Shown: in pieces, positions 10,717-22,815 of the stretch
How the letters are laid out: the number at the start of each line of letters is the position of its first letter
Numbering within the stretch: position 1 is the stretch's first letter
Notes under the pieces: model-generated
Database searches by the model: none
What the model was told of the DNA's origin: nothing
Seen by the model: only the letters and a program-made list of their open reading frames with translations
Source: Chrysogorgia sp. JL179-B06
Lineage: Eukaryota; Cnidaria; Anthozoa; Scleralcyonacea; Chrysogorgiidae
Length of the DNA: 64,000 nucleotides
Direction: 5' to 3'
Assembly (NCBI GenBank): GCA_035772405.1
Contig: JAYKKM010000032.1
Location: 425,001 to 489,000 of the forward strand
Translations under genes and position numbers: made by a program

Positions 10717-10957
10717 TTCTTAGTTCTTAATGACCGTTCCCCTAAATTTCCCGCCTGTATACATGTGGGATGTCATTTAACAAACGAATCTCATTGGATT
10801 CTACCCACCAACATGGTCGCCGTACCTTTGTTTGTCCTTTTAGTCTCAAATGATTAATTGCAACCTAACCATGCTGCACAACACAGCTATTAACATTTTC
10901 GGTGAATCGGAAGTACATTTTCCAAATGTGTGGTTTATAATGCTCATCTACCATTGT

Positions 10958-11623
10958 CAGTGTTCGCCAGTAACGAAGTAAATTTACTTCATTACTTTAC
11001 TTAAGTAAAAAAAATCAGTATTTACTTGTAACGAAGTATATATTTTTCAAAAAATACTTTTTTTTGGAACGAAGTAAACATTTTGTCAAATAATTACTTT
11101 TTAACTTCGTTACTTTTTGTTTTAAGTAAAAAAAGATATTCGGAACGCGGAGTCGCGAAATACTCGGTCAACACTATCCTCCGCTGGTGATCTAGAGTGG
11201 AGAAATCGCGCGAAGTTGATTTTGCATGTGCACGTGATTGGCAACTGTTCAGTTGGCGCCGCCAAACAGCGCCCAGATTAAAGTACAGTACCAGATTATC
11301 AATTGTCATGTTGGTTAGTGGTTCGAGAATATATAGTTTGTTTAAGTAATTTTCTGGAATATTATTTTGCCATACTTTTACTTTTACTTAAGTACGATTT
11401 TCAGGCCATACTTTTACTTAAGTTAAATTTTCCGGCCATACTTTTACTTTTACTTAAGTAAGATTTCCATTTTCTTTTACTTTTACTTAAGTAAATTTTT
11501 CCGGCCATACTTTTACTTTTACTTAAGTAAAATTTTCCGGCCATACTTTTACTTAAGTATAAACTGAGGAGTTACTTTTTACTTTTACTTAAGTACAAAA
11601 TATCAGTACTTTGCTGAACACTG
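10958..11623. mobile_element. 666-bp hAT MITE rich in ACTTAAGTAA motifs
   Basis: Ends CAGTGTTCGCCAGTAACG and TTTGCTGAACACTG are flanked by ACCATTGT and GTCATTGT (6 of 8 identical), an aged 8-bp hAT duplication. The interior is dominated by TACTTTTACTTAAGTAA repeats in both orientations. No transposase is encoded. Confidence 0.75.
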
Positions 11624-11631
11624 GTCATTGT

Positions 11632-12585
11632 TAAATGCCATATTAACATGTAGCCTGAATATTATATAGCACGTACTACACTTCTGTAATCTAAGGTGTC
11701 GAATATTGGGTTATATTGAAATAATTTACATTCTTTGTTTACTTTGAGAAAAGGTTATGTAGATATATAGATACTGTATAGTTTAGAAAGTTTGAGAACA
11801 TATGGAATATATCCTATACCATATAGTAATAATACCTGTATATATCGTAAAATTTTAATGAATTAAAAACAATTAATTAATGTGCCTTATAATTAATTTT
11901 TAGTTAATAATGGATTGGAAACGTGTACTTTCAAACTTTTTCATCAAATAGTTCACATTTTTACCTACGATGGAACCTTCGGAAGACGCTTCTACAACTT
12001 CATTAATAGGGGCACAAAAACCTATACGCTTGCCTATACACTTTTCAAAATTCTTGAAGAGGATTTTTGTTGAAGGAAAATTTCAAGTGTTGGAATATAT
12101 ACATTTTTAAGACCAAACCGGGACCAGTTGCAAAAAATGCAACATCAAGGCCTTGCGGCTGGAAGGAGACCCACGAAAACCAGCATAATATTATCAGCAT
12201 AATATATTCTCACAATAAAATATTCCACGATATAATATAATATAAACATTCTTACAATATAATATAACATTCTCAGAATATAATATAATATAAACAGCAT
12301 GAATATTCTCACGTTGAAAAGACACTCAACATGGTTTTTTTTGTTAGAAGACGCTGTGAAACATCTAGCACTGCACCCAGTCCTCGCGCCTTTGCGGCTG
12401 TATAACGAGTGCACCGGTACAATTTTTTACACTGTTTGTCAACAATCTAAATGACATATTGTTCAACCTTTTCTGATGTGCAAATTACTCAGATATCGAC
12501 ATACAGTAGTGGATATCGACATATAATAGTATGTGTCCTTCACCAAACCAACTTCATCAAATAACCTTTGCTCTGTTATCTGAGT
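11632..12585. other. no gene seen
   Basis: AT-rich DNA. At 12230-12300 there is a local cluster of ATAATATAATATAA and ACATTCTCAGAATATAAT repeats. No coding evidence. Confidence 0.5.
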
Positions 12586-12835
12586 CCAAATAGCTCAATG
12601 GTTAGAGTCTCAGCGCCGACAGGAAAGTTATACGTTCGATTCCCATCTGGGATTCAGATATTGTTCTCTGCATGTAATAGATATCTCGAGGATCTTTCTC
12701 ATGTATAAGTTCAGTGTTCGAGCTAACATATTCTTCAATATTTATTATGCACATTAAAAGTAGTAACTTTTTTGCAATCATTCTCTCGACGCAATGGGGT
12801 TGGTACGAAGCATTTTTCATTTGTTGTGCACATGT
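12586..12835 (+). mobile_element. tRNA-derived SINE
   Basis: TAGCTCAATGGTTAGAGT (A box, from 12591) and CGTTCGATTCCC (B box, 12633-12643) are tRNA-like. The tail reaches at least TCTCATGTATAAGTTCAGTG and possibly about 12835. It shares its head with the SINE at 9309 but has a different tail, so it is a second family or subfamily. Confidence 0.65.
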
Positions 12836-13086
12836 TCTGTTAGTCTAGACCTTGCTACGTTGTCGTTACAAAAAAATTCAAGTGAGATTGACAAATATAA
12901 TGTTTGGGAACTGTAAAAGATTGGTGTACTGATGAAATAGTGAATACAGGTCTAACGCCTTCGCATGCATAATATTTTTTTATTTGTACTTTACCACTGT
13001 CTACGCAGCACACTACTTTTATATATAAGAAAAAGAACGGGGAGCAGTTGCTCCCTTGCTCCCCCCTCTAGGTATGGCGCTGAATG

Positions 13087-13140
13087 CAGGGACCGCGGAA
13101 GCGGGGGGGCACGTGCCCCTCCCACTTTTTTCTCTAATTA
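13087..13140. mobile_element. solitary hAT-like terminus
   Basis: CAGGGACCGCGGAAGCGGGG followed by GCACGTGCCCCTCCCACTTT has the C/G-rich look of a hAT terminus. I found no matching opposite end. Confidence 0.35.
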
Positions 13141-13692
13141 ATTCCATTGAATATCAATAATTCCTCAAACTAATTGTGAATATAACTTATCAATGCACAT
13201 TAAAGCTTTATTAATTTAGTATCGTGTTCAGTACTAAATACAAGTTCAGTTCAATACAATATATAATTAAAAATATTTAACAAGTTGGGAACGTATCAAT
13301 TTCGAAATTAACACAGGACCAAGTTAAGAACTTAAGTGTTTTCCTTGACAAGTTCGATTGTAATGTGAATAAAATGTCAAACAATGACATTCATACTACA
13401 GTTTGAAAATATGTCGTGATCATATTTCTCTTTATCTTAAGTTGACACTGTTGTTGGGTTGCTAGAAACATGATACAAAAAATTGGGCCACGCACTAGTG
13501 GCAAAAATGCCATGTTTTTGTAATGTAACACACCAGATGGAGCATTGGGGTATAGGTAAAAGTTGGTCTTTTGATCGCACAGTCAATTGTTTTATTACTT
13601 ACACCCCTCCCATTTCATAACCAATACACCATTATCCGTTTTGACCTTCGGGGGTTACTTGAATTAAAAGTTCTCCTTACTCCTAACTTCCA
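13141..13692. other. no gene seen
   Basis: Short frames only and no motif. Confidence 0.5.
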
Positions 13693-15490
13693 ATGGTCAG
13701 CGGTTATTTTGAAACTTGTTACAAATCTTGCGTTGGGGCACTGTTTCACCCTTCAGAATTTTGTAAAATTGCTCTCCAAAATGCAGGAAATGCCCTTTCC
13801 GAGAGTCTAGATTTCAAAATTTTCTCTGTAGATCAAGTTCAATCAATCTGTAGCAAATTACCAAATGGGAAATCTGGCGGGACAGATGGTCTATTGTACG
13901 AGCATCTGAAATACGCGATATTTCTTTGTATGAGCTTCTGGCAAAACTCTTCAATACAATGCGTGATTTTGAATTTGTTCCTGAATCGTGTGGAAAGAAG
14001 CTAGGACAGACTGAAAAAGTGCAATTATCGCGGTATCACTCTATTGAATGTGTTGGTAAAAGTTTTTGAACGTTTAACCTTAAATTTATAGATGCCAACA
14101 TTTCGACATCTTGGAATCCCTCATCCATTGCAATTTGCTTACCAAACATTGAAGTATAGCTGTACTCAGGCAAACTTTGTCCTTCGAGAAGCAGTTTACC
14201 ATTATCTTGAACGTGGAAGTAAAGTCTATGCTTGTTTTTAGATTCTTCTAAAGCATTTGACACGGTATGGTTAGATGGTCTTTTTTATAAGCTCCACAAT
14301 CTCGGAATTAAGCGATTACTTCGTAAATGGTATGGAAAACTGTCTATCCCTGTCACAGTCAATGACTTAACATCTGACCCATTTCCAATACTTCAAATTG
14401 AAGTCTTCAAGGCGTCCGTCAAGGTGGTGTTCTTTCGTCCTGTTATATGCATGGTGCTTTAATAGTGATATTCCATGAGAACTTGACAACATGCAAGACA
14501 ACGGTATTACTGTTAATGGAACATGGTGCGGCAACGTCTTGGTGGCTGACGACATTGCCCTCCTTTCTTCCCAGTGGATTGTAAGCAATGTTAACATCTA
14601 TGGAAAGCTACAGCAAAAGATGGAGATTTGAATTTAATCCTGGAAAATCGGTCGAAGTCATGACCTTTGGGGAAACAACAAAAACTTATAACGCATTGAA
14701 GACCAAGCGAAAGTGGTGGCTCAATGACTCTTTAAAATTAAATCCCATATGTGGAGCTGACTTATGGAGAACTATCGGTCTAGCTCGTATATATGCTCTA
14801 AGGCTGTGAACTGTGGTGTAACATGTTGAAATCTGATCTCCTTAAATTAGAGGTTTCCAATCAATTTGCCGGAAAGAGGACAAGATCGGAGGCGGTTATA
14901 TGCTAGCATTGGCCTGTGGACGGTTGAAGGGTACATTGACAAAGCAAAACTTTTCTTTCTATTTAAATTGATGAAGTCGTCTAGTCGGTTCATAAATCTT
15001 TATTCGTTTTTAGGCTTTTTTCACATCTTAATAAATTAGTTGACAAACCACTATAGGTAAAGTTTATCCCAGATATATTTCGCATATTAGAAAAGAACGA
15101 ACTCCTAAATTACATCAATAACTACGTGGCTAATGGTAATCTATCTACCCAATGAGCTTCTATGGAAAGCCACAATTACCAACAGAATTTCCCTTCATCA
15201 AAATGATGTCTGGTTAAAGGGAATTTCAGAGAAGCCTCAACTACGCAACTTTGGTAAAATTCATAGCAGCCTTCGGCCTTTTGGATTTATGGTATGTTGC
15301 CAAACGCAATCCTTTGTTCATTCGTGAAATTTCAAACATGGTTAATGTAGCTTGTGGCAATGTTCCACAAGCTCTGATGAATGCTGTAAGCGACGAAGGT
15401 ACACATTTTAAATGTAAACTGAGAATACATGTTTCACTGCATGAACTGAGTTGTTGTAATGATCGCGAAGCTCGCAGTTGCTGTTTATAA
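13693..15490 (+). pseudogene. decayed LINE ORF2 (reverse transcriptase)
   Basis: The conserved order of a LINE RT is spread over several frames: QVQSICSKLPNGKSGGTDGL (13.83 kb, compare LPNGKAxGxDG), FLDSSKAFDTVWLDGLFYKL (14.24 kb), VADDIALLSSQ (14.54 kb; YADD with the Tyr replaced by Val) and YSKRWRFEFNPGKS (14.61 kb). Further downstream FGLLDLWYVAKRNP belongs to the C-terminal region. Many stops and frameshifts show it is dead. No endonuclease is visible upstream. Confidence 0.7.
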
Positions 15491-16210
15491 ACCTAAAATG
15501 CGGACAAACAACGAAAATCGACTCTCAAGGAATTTAAAAAGGTTTTTCAATTCTTTGGGGAAAATGCAGACAAAAATGTTGAAATTGGCAACACTGATGT
15601 CCCCTGTGCTGAGCACTATTCATTATTAGAACAATCCTAATTTCATTTGGAAATATCTGAAATTCACATGTAAATTTCTGAATATCATTTAGAAATATTT
15701 GAAAATCATTTGGATATATCTGAATTTGACCTGGCAAAGGTGTAAAACGATCAAACAAACAAGAATCGATAATTTGGTGTACGACTACGCCATCAGACAC
15801 GAAAAACGCAAAATCAAATTACACAAGGCTATAGCCAGCTATAGTCAGTTATTAAGACTTAATTCTGTTGAAAGTCGTAAAGTCAGCAATTTCATGAAGG
15901 TTTTAGTTCTCTGTGCTTGATTTTTTCTCTAAGTAGCCAAACATAAATTGGTGAACAAAGGTTTTTTACATAAATCTAATGTATCAATTGTCTTTCAAAT
16001 AGACGATTGACATACATACAGATTATAGAGGATTACAATTTTAATCCGACACAACTATTCCTACAGGCAAACACTAGATGCAATCCACTGAGGGTCTTTA
16101 ACCGAGGGGACTAGGACTAGTTGGGGTTGTTAGGGTTAGGAAGACACTTAAGGCGGGGGGTTATTTAGGGTTAGGATAAAAGTTATTTCGGGTTAGCCAA
16201 TCAGATGGCT
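15491..16210. other. no gene seen; telomere-like runs
   Basis: At 15640-15720 there are degenerate repeats of ATTTGGAAATATCTGAA type. At 16120-16195 GTTAGGGTTAGG-like runs occur. Confidence 0.45.
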
Positions 16211-16214
16211 TACC

Positions 16215-17049
16215 ATGGAAAGTGACCCCCAAAAAAATTTCTGCTCACGGCAAAGTGCTTTAAACATGCACACAAACGGAGAGGTTGAGCGTGATCTAAA
16301 ACAACTTGAGGAAACCCTGAGCAATGCAACGGATACAGCTGCCAGAAGTTATTGTGAGAGCTTATGTAACAAGTACAACTCAGAGATTATCTGGTTAAAG
16401 AAGACCAGCTCGGTCAAACATATCGAAGTAATGGGAACTAAACCAGTTTTTTGCTTGCCAAACAACTGCAAATGGCCTTATAACGCTGCATCAGGCATCG
16501 TTGTTGGTGATGAATCGCTTTGTTGCCTTCTTCGTTTGTTGTCCATACGTGTACGCGCAAACCATCCTAAATTTGAAGAATATGAAGTCAAAGAGAACTA
16601 ATGGCCTTGATGAAGTCGCACTGTTTACTTTGAGTTTGACAGACAATGGAATGTTAACATGCAGGAACAATTTAAATGGGGTGGAGCGTTCCGTGGAATG
16701 GGGTGAATCGTTCCATATTTTTGCTTTTGCAAATGTATTGGGAAGACCTCTGTATTCTGTTTATCCTAATGTACAATCTGGATCCAGGATAAGAGGCTTT
16801 CTTCATGGCATAATATTTCCAACTATTAGAGGAGAAAAAGAGCAAAGTCCAGTGTACATCATGTGGTCTAGAGTACTAGTGTTCCCTCTGGAATCTGGTA
16901 TAAGCCAAACCACTTCATTCCACTCATTAAGAAGCTGTCCACGGCCAGTACCAGTGAAACACAAAGTAAAAATGGAGACGGTGTTCCAGAAAGCACAGGT
17001 CAGTAAAAAGAAAAATTACAAGATTTTTTCCAGTAAAAGTATCTTGTGA
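16215..17049 (+). pseudogene. vertnin-like domain protein, frameshifted
   Basis: Two overlapping frames (16215-16601 and 16501-17049) make one homologous stretch with a frame change near 16590. It contains DESLCCLLRLLSIRVRANHP, then WGESFHIFAFANVLGRPLYS, VYPNVQSGSRIRGFL and SPVYIMWSR. This pattern (HI-AL-A-VL-xPIYSVYP ... VxIMW) is that of vertnin and its TE-associated relatives in invertebrates. The hAT-derived sequence starts about 130 bp downstream on the same strand, so the two may once have been one gene. Confidence 0.5.
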
Positions 17050-17175
17050 TTCATCGTCAGAAGTCAAGACTGACCCACAACTGCCAGGACCAAGAAAACA
17101 AAACTTGGCAATGAAAATCAAGTCGTTTCCACTAAACTGAATTCTGAGAATTCAGGTAGGAAGACTAATAAGCTT

Positions 17176-18075
17176 ATGCCGGAGAGAAGCAAAACTTCTA
17201 CTGGCAATGCCACTGTTGCAAGAAAGTTAACTCACTTAACTGTGGAAAAATGGAAAAATAATGATCTAGCCCAATATGAAGCAAAATCATGGCTAATTTA
17301 TGACACTGGGAACCCACACAAGCGAAAGTACTGTACTTCATTGAAAGTACTGTATTCAATTTGAATCTTCTATTCAGAACAGAATGCACTTTTCAAGAGC
17401 ATACATTGATGGCTCTTCAAATTTCAGATTGACTAATGTTATAGATCATGCAAAATCTGACAATCACAAGATTGCCTTAAGCTTAATCGGCAGAAAGCGC
17501 ATCCTTTCCAGGACCAGCATACAATACATAAGTTTGACAAACTCAACCCAACTCAGATGTATCATATTTTGTCGTTAAAGAAGAGCTGCCACTGACAAAA
17601 TATGAGGAAATCCTAAATCTTGAGAAGCGACATGGGGTATCGAACGACATTGATAAAGCTAACTTTTATAGCGTGCATGTTATTTGATGGAACAACTGAC
17701 AAATCTGTTACGGAACAAGAGGCAGTGTTTGTATTGTACTTTGATCCTGACCCTATCAAACCTGAACTAAGTGATAAAAGTGCACCCATGGTTAATGTAA
17801 AGATGGGATTTATCTCACTCGAAAATGTAGCTAGTGCATGCCGATGCTCCAGACGTATTTGATGGTATCCAAAAGTCTATTGATAACTTGGCCCTTTAGG
17901 ACTTGGAGATGGCTGCAACACAATTAATGCAGGAGTTCAAGCGTTATTTCGCAAATGATTTCCCTGGTCTATCTTTGTGTGGTGTATGGCTCACAAACTA
18001 GAGCTGGCATTTAGGGGATGCTCTGCATGGCACCTATTTCAAGGTTGCATGGCACCTATTTCATGGGACCCTGGT
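17176..18075 (+). pseudogene. KIAA1586/ZNF862-like hAT-derived protein, frameshifted
   Basis: Fragments in order are: a TTF/BED-like zinc region (KWKNNDLAQYEAKSWLIYD, then AYIDGSSNFRLTNVIDHAKS with DNHKIA), then PLTKYEEILNLEKRHGVSND, then VLFDGTTDKSVTEQEAVFVL and GFISLENV, then DAPDVFDGIQKSIDNL and finally VWCMAHKLELA. This matches the order in KIAA1586-like proteins derived from hAT transposases. Frame changes near 17360, 17570, 17680, 17840 and 17900 disable it. The dimerisation end is missing. Confidence 0.65.
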
Positions 18076-18313
18076 CTATGGCGACTGCACGTGTGAAATG
18101 TTCTTGGCTAAAATCGCTGGTTCTTGTTGCTTTAATCCTCTTATGCATTTCAAGCATGTGGATAACAGATCAATGCTTTGTTGGAAGCTTTATATTAGAC
18201 GAAAGTTTACGACAAATAGAGCTTTAAGAGAAGTTCAGCCTTATATAATTCGTACCAAGTATGTCAAGCATGGTTGCCAGTGTTTGGTCATTGGCATTGA
18301 AGGGTGGTGAACT

Positions 18314-18343
18314 TGTGGTGATATTTCAACAAATCCTGGTCCA
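18314..18343 (+). other. 2A-like ribosome-skipping motif, CGDISTNPGP
   Basis: This ten-residue match to D(V/I)ExNPGP sits at the head of the LINE coding region. 2A-like peptides are known at the N-terminus of some APE-type LINEs (CR1, L2, Rex1-like) in invertebrates. Here the canonical Glu is Ser and an in-frame TGA lies two codons upstream. A +/-1 shift would instead join it to the open stretch LALKGGE, so a frameshift is likely. Confidence 0.6.
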
Positions 18344-18502
18344 GTCCAGTCATCATTGAGCCATGCATCATTGAGCATCTTGCAGTGGTTTTTTATATTG
18401 AAGTATCCTCGTTATTCAAGGCAAGAAAACGGTATCGTTATGACTTTAGAAATGTTGATTTTGAATCAATGAATAACGCAATAGCGTTATTACCGCTGGC
18501 TG

Positions 18503-19311
18503 ATGGTATTCAAAATATTAAAACTCAGAAGGAATTTGACAGTCATTGGGAACTGTTGGTGCGATCTTGTTTTTGCATCAATTGAAGACAACGACGATGA
18601 AGATGATCTGATTATAAACAATGAAGCTCAAATTGATGTTTCCCCAGAGAATGACAAAGTCAAACCACCGTCACGGCCAAATCCTCGTTCGTGTAAAGCG
18701 AAAGATAAACATTCCTCACGAAATATCTCTGGTTCTACTATTGATAACCATAATAGTGATTCATCGAAAGGATCTCAAAAAGATCAACTTAATCAAGAAG
18801 CTCATGTGCGCCATAATGTAGCAATCATTGGTGATTCAATGCTAAAGTATATCAATCCTTTAAAACTACGCAAAAATTTGAAACACAACGTTAGAGTGAG
18901 AACATTCCCGGGTGCCCAAATCGATGATATGAAGCATTATTCCAAGCCAACGCTGACTTCAGCTCCTGACACCTGATACTGCATGTAGGAACGAATGATT
19001 TAAAACAAAAGTCTGCTCAGCAAATATCGGGAAACATATCTTGTCTTGGTCAAGAAATCATGAAGAATCAACCGACAACGAATTTGGTTATATCCGAAAT
19101 AATCACAAGGTCAGATGATTCTAATCTAACTGATAAGATCAAGCAAGTAAATGCAAATTTATTGCAGGTATGTTCTAACAATAAATGGGGTTACATATCT
19201 CACGTGAACATTCAGCCTAAACATTTAAATCAATATGGCCTTCATCTGAATAAACAAGGAACAGCATTAATGGCTACAAATTTCACCAACTTTCTTAAAA
19301 ACTGTAGTTGA
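18503..19311 (+). pseudogene. LINE SGNH/GDSL esterase domain
   Basis: NVAIIGDSMLKYINPLKL carries the block I Ser (GDS) and LILHVGTNDLKQ the block III GTND. NQYGLHLNKQGTALMATNF carries the terminal His region. A frameshift near 18975 separates block I from block III. The frame ends at a TGA at about 19309 and the endonuclease follows in the same frame, separated only by this stop. Esterase domains occur in CR1-type ORF1 proteins. Confidence 0.75.
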
Positions 19312-19341
19312 CCATCTAATCAGTCTAATTCTTCTGATTTT

Positions 19342-19979
19342 ATGACTCATCCAGTACATCGCGCTTGCTCTCCTTTTTCTAGACTTAAAGGCTTTAAAAT
19401 AGCCCATCTTAATATCGCTAGTTTAATGAAGCATTTTAACAATCTCTTAGTTTATATGCAGGATAAGCCTTTCGATATCCTAACACTGAATGAAACCCGA
19501 CTTGATGATAGCATATTAGACAGCGAAGTAGAGATATCTGGTTATGATATTGTTAGGCGTGATCGCAACAGAAATGGGGGTGGTGTTGCGATGTATATAA
19601 GGAAAAATATCCCATACATTGATCGTATTGACCTTATGCCAAATGCCCTTGAATTAATTTGCATTGAAATTAAAAAACCTAAAAGCAAACCGGTGCTTAT
19701 ATCAACGTGGTACAGACCACCTAATTCTAAACCCGAATTGTTCCACAATTTTGAACAATTTCTTCAACTTGCAGATGATGAAAATAAAGAGCTTATCATA
19801 ACTGGAGATCTAAACTGTAATCTCTTGGAAAAAGAGAAAAGTCTAAATACTTCTAAATTACTAGACCTTATGGATATTTTCCAATTACAACAGCTTATAA
19901 AAAGCCCTACCAGAATTACTCTAACGACACAAACTTTGATTGATGTCATCATAACTCAGATTAGTGACAGCAAAACGTT
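19342..19979 (+). pseudogene. LINE APE endonuclease domain (5' portion)
   Basis: The translation contains FKIAHLNIASL, DILTLNETRLDDSI, GGGVAMYIRKNIPY, PVLISTWYRPP, IITGDLNCNLL and LIDVIIT, the usual apurinic-endonuclease motif order (NETRLD holds the catalytic Glu; GDLN the Asp/Asn). The frame is cleanly open up to the CACTA insertion at 19980. The last motif (SDH) is on the other side at about 28080. Confidence 0.88.
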
Positions 19980-19999
19980 CACTGCAAAAAATGCATGTG

Positions 20000-20690
20000 T
20001 TAAATTAACACACTTTCTTGCGTAAAGTCGTACTTTTACTCAAGAATTTGCGTTAGGTTAACACAAAAATTGCGGTAAATTTCCTACATCATTTTTTGTG
20101 TAAAATTTACACAAATTATTAGGTAAAAGTAAAATTTACTCAAAATTTTGTGTAAATATTTACACAAAAGCTTGTGTTTATTTACACAGAGTTTCAGTGT
20201 AAATTGTGTTTACACACGCAAGCATGTAAAATAAACACTGGCTCGTGTGTAAATTTGCAACGTGCGTAACTTTACTCAAACTTGTGTGTAATTATTCAGT
20301 TTCTACACAAATCATGTGTAAATGAGCAATACAAATTACACATAGTTTGAGTAAAACCATTCAACTCAAGTAATCATGTTTCTAACTCAAGTTTTTGTGT
20401 AAATACACTGTTATTTTCGCGGAGTTAAAATAACCCAGGAGAGGGAGTAATTTTGATTACTTGGGATGGAGTAACTTCATTGGAGTTATTTTAACTCCAC
20501 TTCCGGAGTTAAAGTAACCCTATAGAGAGGAGTAATTTTAACTATCCAGAACGGTTAACTTCATTGGAGTTACTTTGACTCTTTTTTCGGAGTTAAAGTA
20601 ATCTAAGAATGGAGTAATTTAGAGTTTCTTCATTGGAGTTCTTTTAACTGCAAGTTTGGCAGAGTTAAAATAACCCAAGAAACGTGTCGT
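20000..20690. repeat. CACTA left subterminal repeats
   Basis: At 20000-20400 short TTTACACAAA / TTTGTGTAAA motifs occur in both orientations. From 20410 to 20680 a second class of GGAGTTA...TAACTCC motifs repeats about every 50 bp. Such arrays are transposase-binding zones in known CACTA elements. Confidence 0.7.
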
Positions 20691-22207
20691 TCGTCGATTT
20701 ATATATATATATATATATATATCGGTTTGCTGACAGACGCTAGGGCTTAATCAATAGTCTTCAAGAGTCCAATTTAGAGAAGTAATAATATTCAATAGGC
20801 TTTATGTGCGGGTTTATCTCATTCCCCAGCTAGTGTACACAACGTATTAATCGCAACGTTGCAAGGTTATGGACAGTTTCCTACAATTAACGTAGCTGCG
20901 GTACGATATCGCAGAGGAGGTAAACATACGTTGTAGCAACGTTGGCGAAATAACGTTGCTATTAGCCGTTCAGCCGACTAGGTTTATATATGCGGGAACC
21001 ATTCACTGATCGCGCTGGCTATACAACGTCGAAATAGCGTTTTATAAAGGTTTTCAATGAGAAGATGTTGTTTTATCATATTGTAAGGCTAAACAACAAA
21101 GCGTGTTTATGTATGTGACACTCCAATCTCAAGCGATGCGTGCGAAGAACATTTAAATGCGTTTCTACGGTATATAGGCAGCAGTAATAAACTGCGTGAA
21201 AACCGTCACAGTTAAAGGATAACATTTCTAAAGAAACCTCAAGTCAAAACCCTATGTAAGAATAAGAATAAATCGACTACAGTAAACCAAACCCCGTGTT
21301 ATGTTTAATGTATAGGGCTGGGTACGAGTTAAACCAATTCCTTCCCAGATGTCCTAGCGCGTTCATTTTTTCAACTCGTTTAACTCGTCTGCATTTCTGA
21401 ATACAAGAGCGCGAAATTTTAACTGTGTTATTCCTTTCAAATCCATCGGTTACATCTGTCTCCTGGGTGCATCATCGATTTTAAAGTAAGTAATAGTTTT
21501 GTCCTTTTACTTAATGTTGCCTTTCTATCATTATTTTCGTGATATCTTATCATTGTTGGCATTTGTTGCGATAAACATGGTATATTATGATTTATGATAC
21601 AGGTTTGTGCAATAGCATATGGGCTTCGTTGTCCAAGTATTTTCAAATATATGAGGCCAAATTTTGTTGACTGTGGTATATCCTGGCCACATATACCATG
21701 GTTATATATTATCTACATGTATTGCATCGATCGATTTTCAGTATTAAGCCTTAATATAACTGGTATTTATCAGGGATTGGGAAATTAAAGTTTGGTATTT
21801 CCCTATTTGTCCATATTAAAATAGCTGGGTTTATATTTAAAGGTTTGTTAAATTATATTTCTACCACTTGATAATATATAACAACCATAAACACTTACGT
21901 TGAATAACTGTTACAACCCTGATATAAGAAGTATTAAGTTATCTTGGGATATATTTCTTGCTATGGTTTCTATAGTTTATGAATATGGTCTATTAAACAC
22001 TTGAAAATCATACATGTCATGTAGATAATTAAATGATCACAGATTCTCAGTGTCTGTGCCTGATGCAAACTTGGGACATTGATAAGCCAATTTCGATTAA
22101 AACTACATGTATACAGCAAATATAGTTTAAGTATATGTAATGAAGGTATTGTATGATATATGTGCTAAATTGCTAATTTTATTTTCTGCATCCTCTCAAA
22201 CTTCTAG
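20691..22207. other. CACTA interior, no clear exon
   Basis: A short (AT)n at 20700-20722 and a possible 5' non-coding exon ending at TTTTAAA|GTAAGT (about 21485) are the only signs of structure. Confidence 0.4.
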
Positions 22208-22282
22208 CTATATTTGAGAGTTTTGATAATTTAGCAGTTGGTGCAAACCTTGCTACTTCAGGACTGTCTAGAGAAGTACAAA
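22208..22282 (+). CDS. exon A of a spliced CACTA-borne gene
   Basis: Bounded by CTTCTAG| and |GTAAGT, it encodes IFESFDNLAVGANLATSGLS then REVQ with one base left over. That phase matches exon B, whose first two bases complete an Asn codon. The family is not recognised. Confidence 0.55.
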
Positions 22283-22448
22283 GTAAGTTAAAATAGTGAT
22301 CTTCTACCAATTGCTTTTAACACATTAGAACAAGGGGGGATTTATAATTTTATTTTGGCAAAAGCCATGCACTAACTACAAACACTAGTTTAATGGTAGT
22401 CATAATTGTTCTTGAGAACAACATTGTCATTAATCTGCTAACATATAA

Positions 22449-22815
22449 CAGCGCTGCAAATAATGGCCGGTCAATAACTGGCGATATTAGCACCTTGACC
22501 GCTGCTTTTTAGTTTTCAATGACCATTTTGACCGGTCAAATATTTATGGAGCGGTTATGTTTTGCTGCAAGTGAGCATACATGATAAGATAGTTTTGAGA
22601 TTAATTTGAAGACGTTAATGGCACAGTGAATGTTATGAAATAGTTTAAATACAACAATATGCTATTCTTCATACACAGTTATTTATGTAAGTCGTATCAG
22701 AATTGAGGCGTCCTTGATGTAATGTGTGACCAGTAGGATTTGGCACTTCACCACCAAATTTTAATTTCTCCTGCTCGTCATGACCGACAGTTGCTAAGGT
22801 TTATTTGCAGCGCTG
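22449..22815. mobile_element. 367-bp hAT-like MITE inside the CACTA element
   Basis: Ends CAGCGCTGCAAATAA and TTATTTGCAGCGCTG are a perfect 15-bp inverted repeat flanked by ATATAA (22443-22448 and 22816-22821). It falls in the intron between exons A and B. Confidence 0.8.

Larger units (their letters stand above)
18290..19979 (+). mobile_element. CR1-like LINE, 5' part (before the CACTA insertion)
   Basis: The left portion of a LINE whose right portion resumes at 28052. It carries in order a 2A-like motif, an acidic linker, an SGNH esterase domain and most of an APE endonuclease. The 5' boundary is uncertain; 18290 is placed just before the 2A-like motif. Confidence 0.75.
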
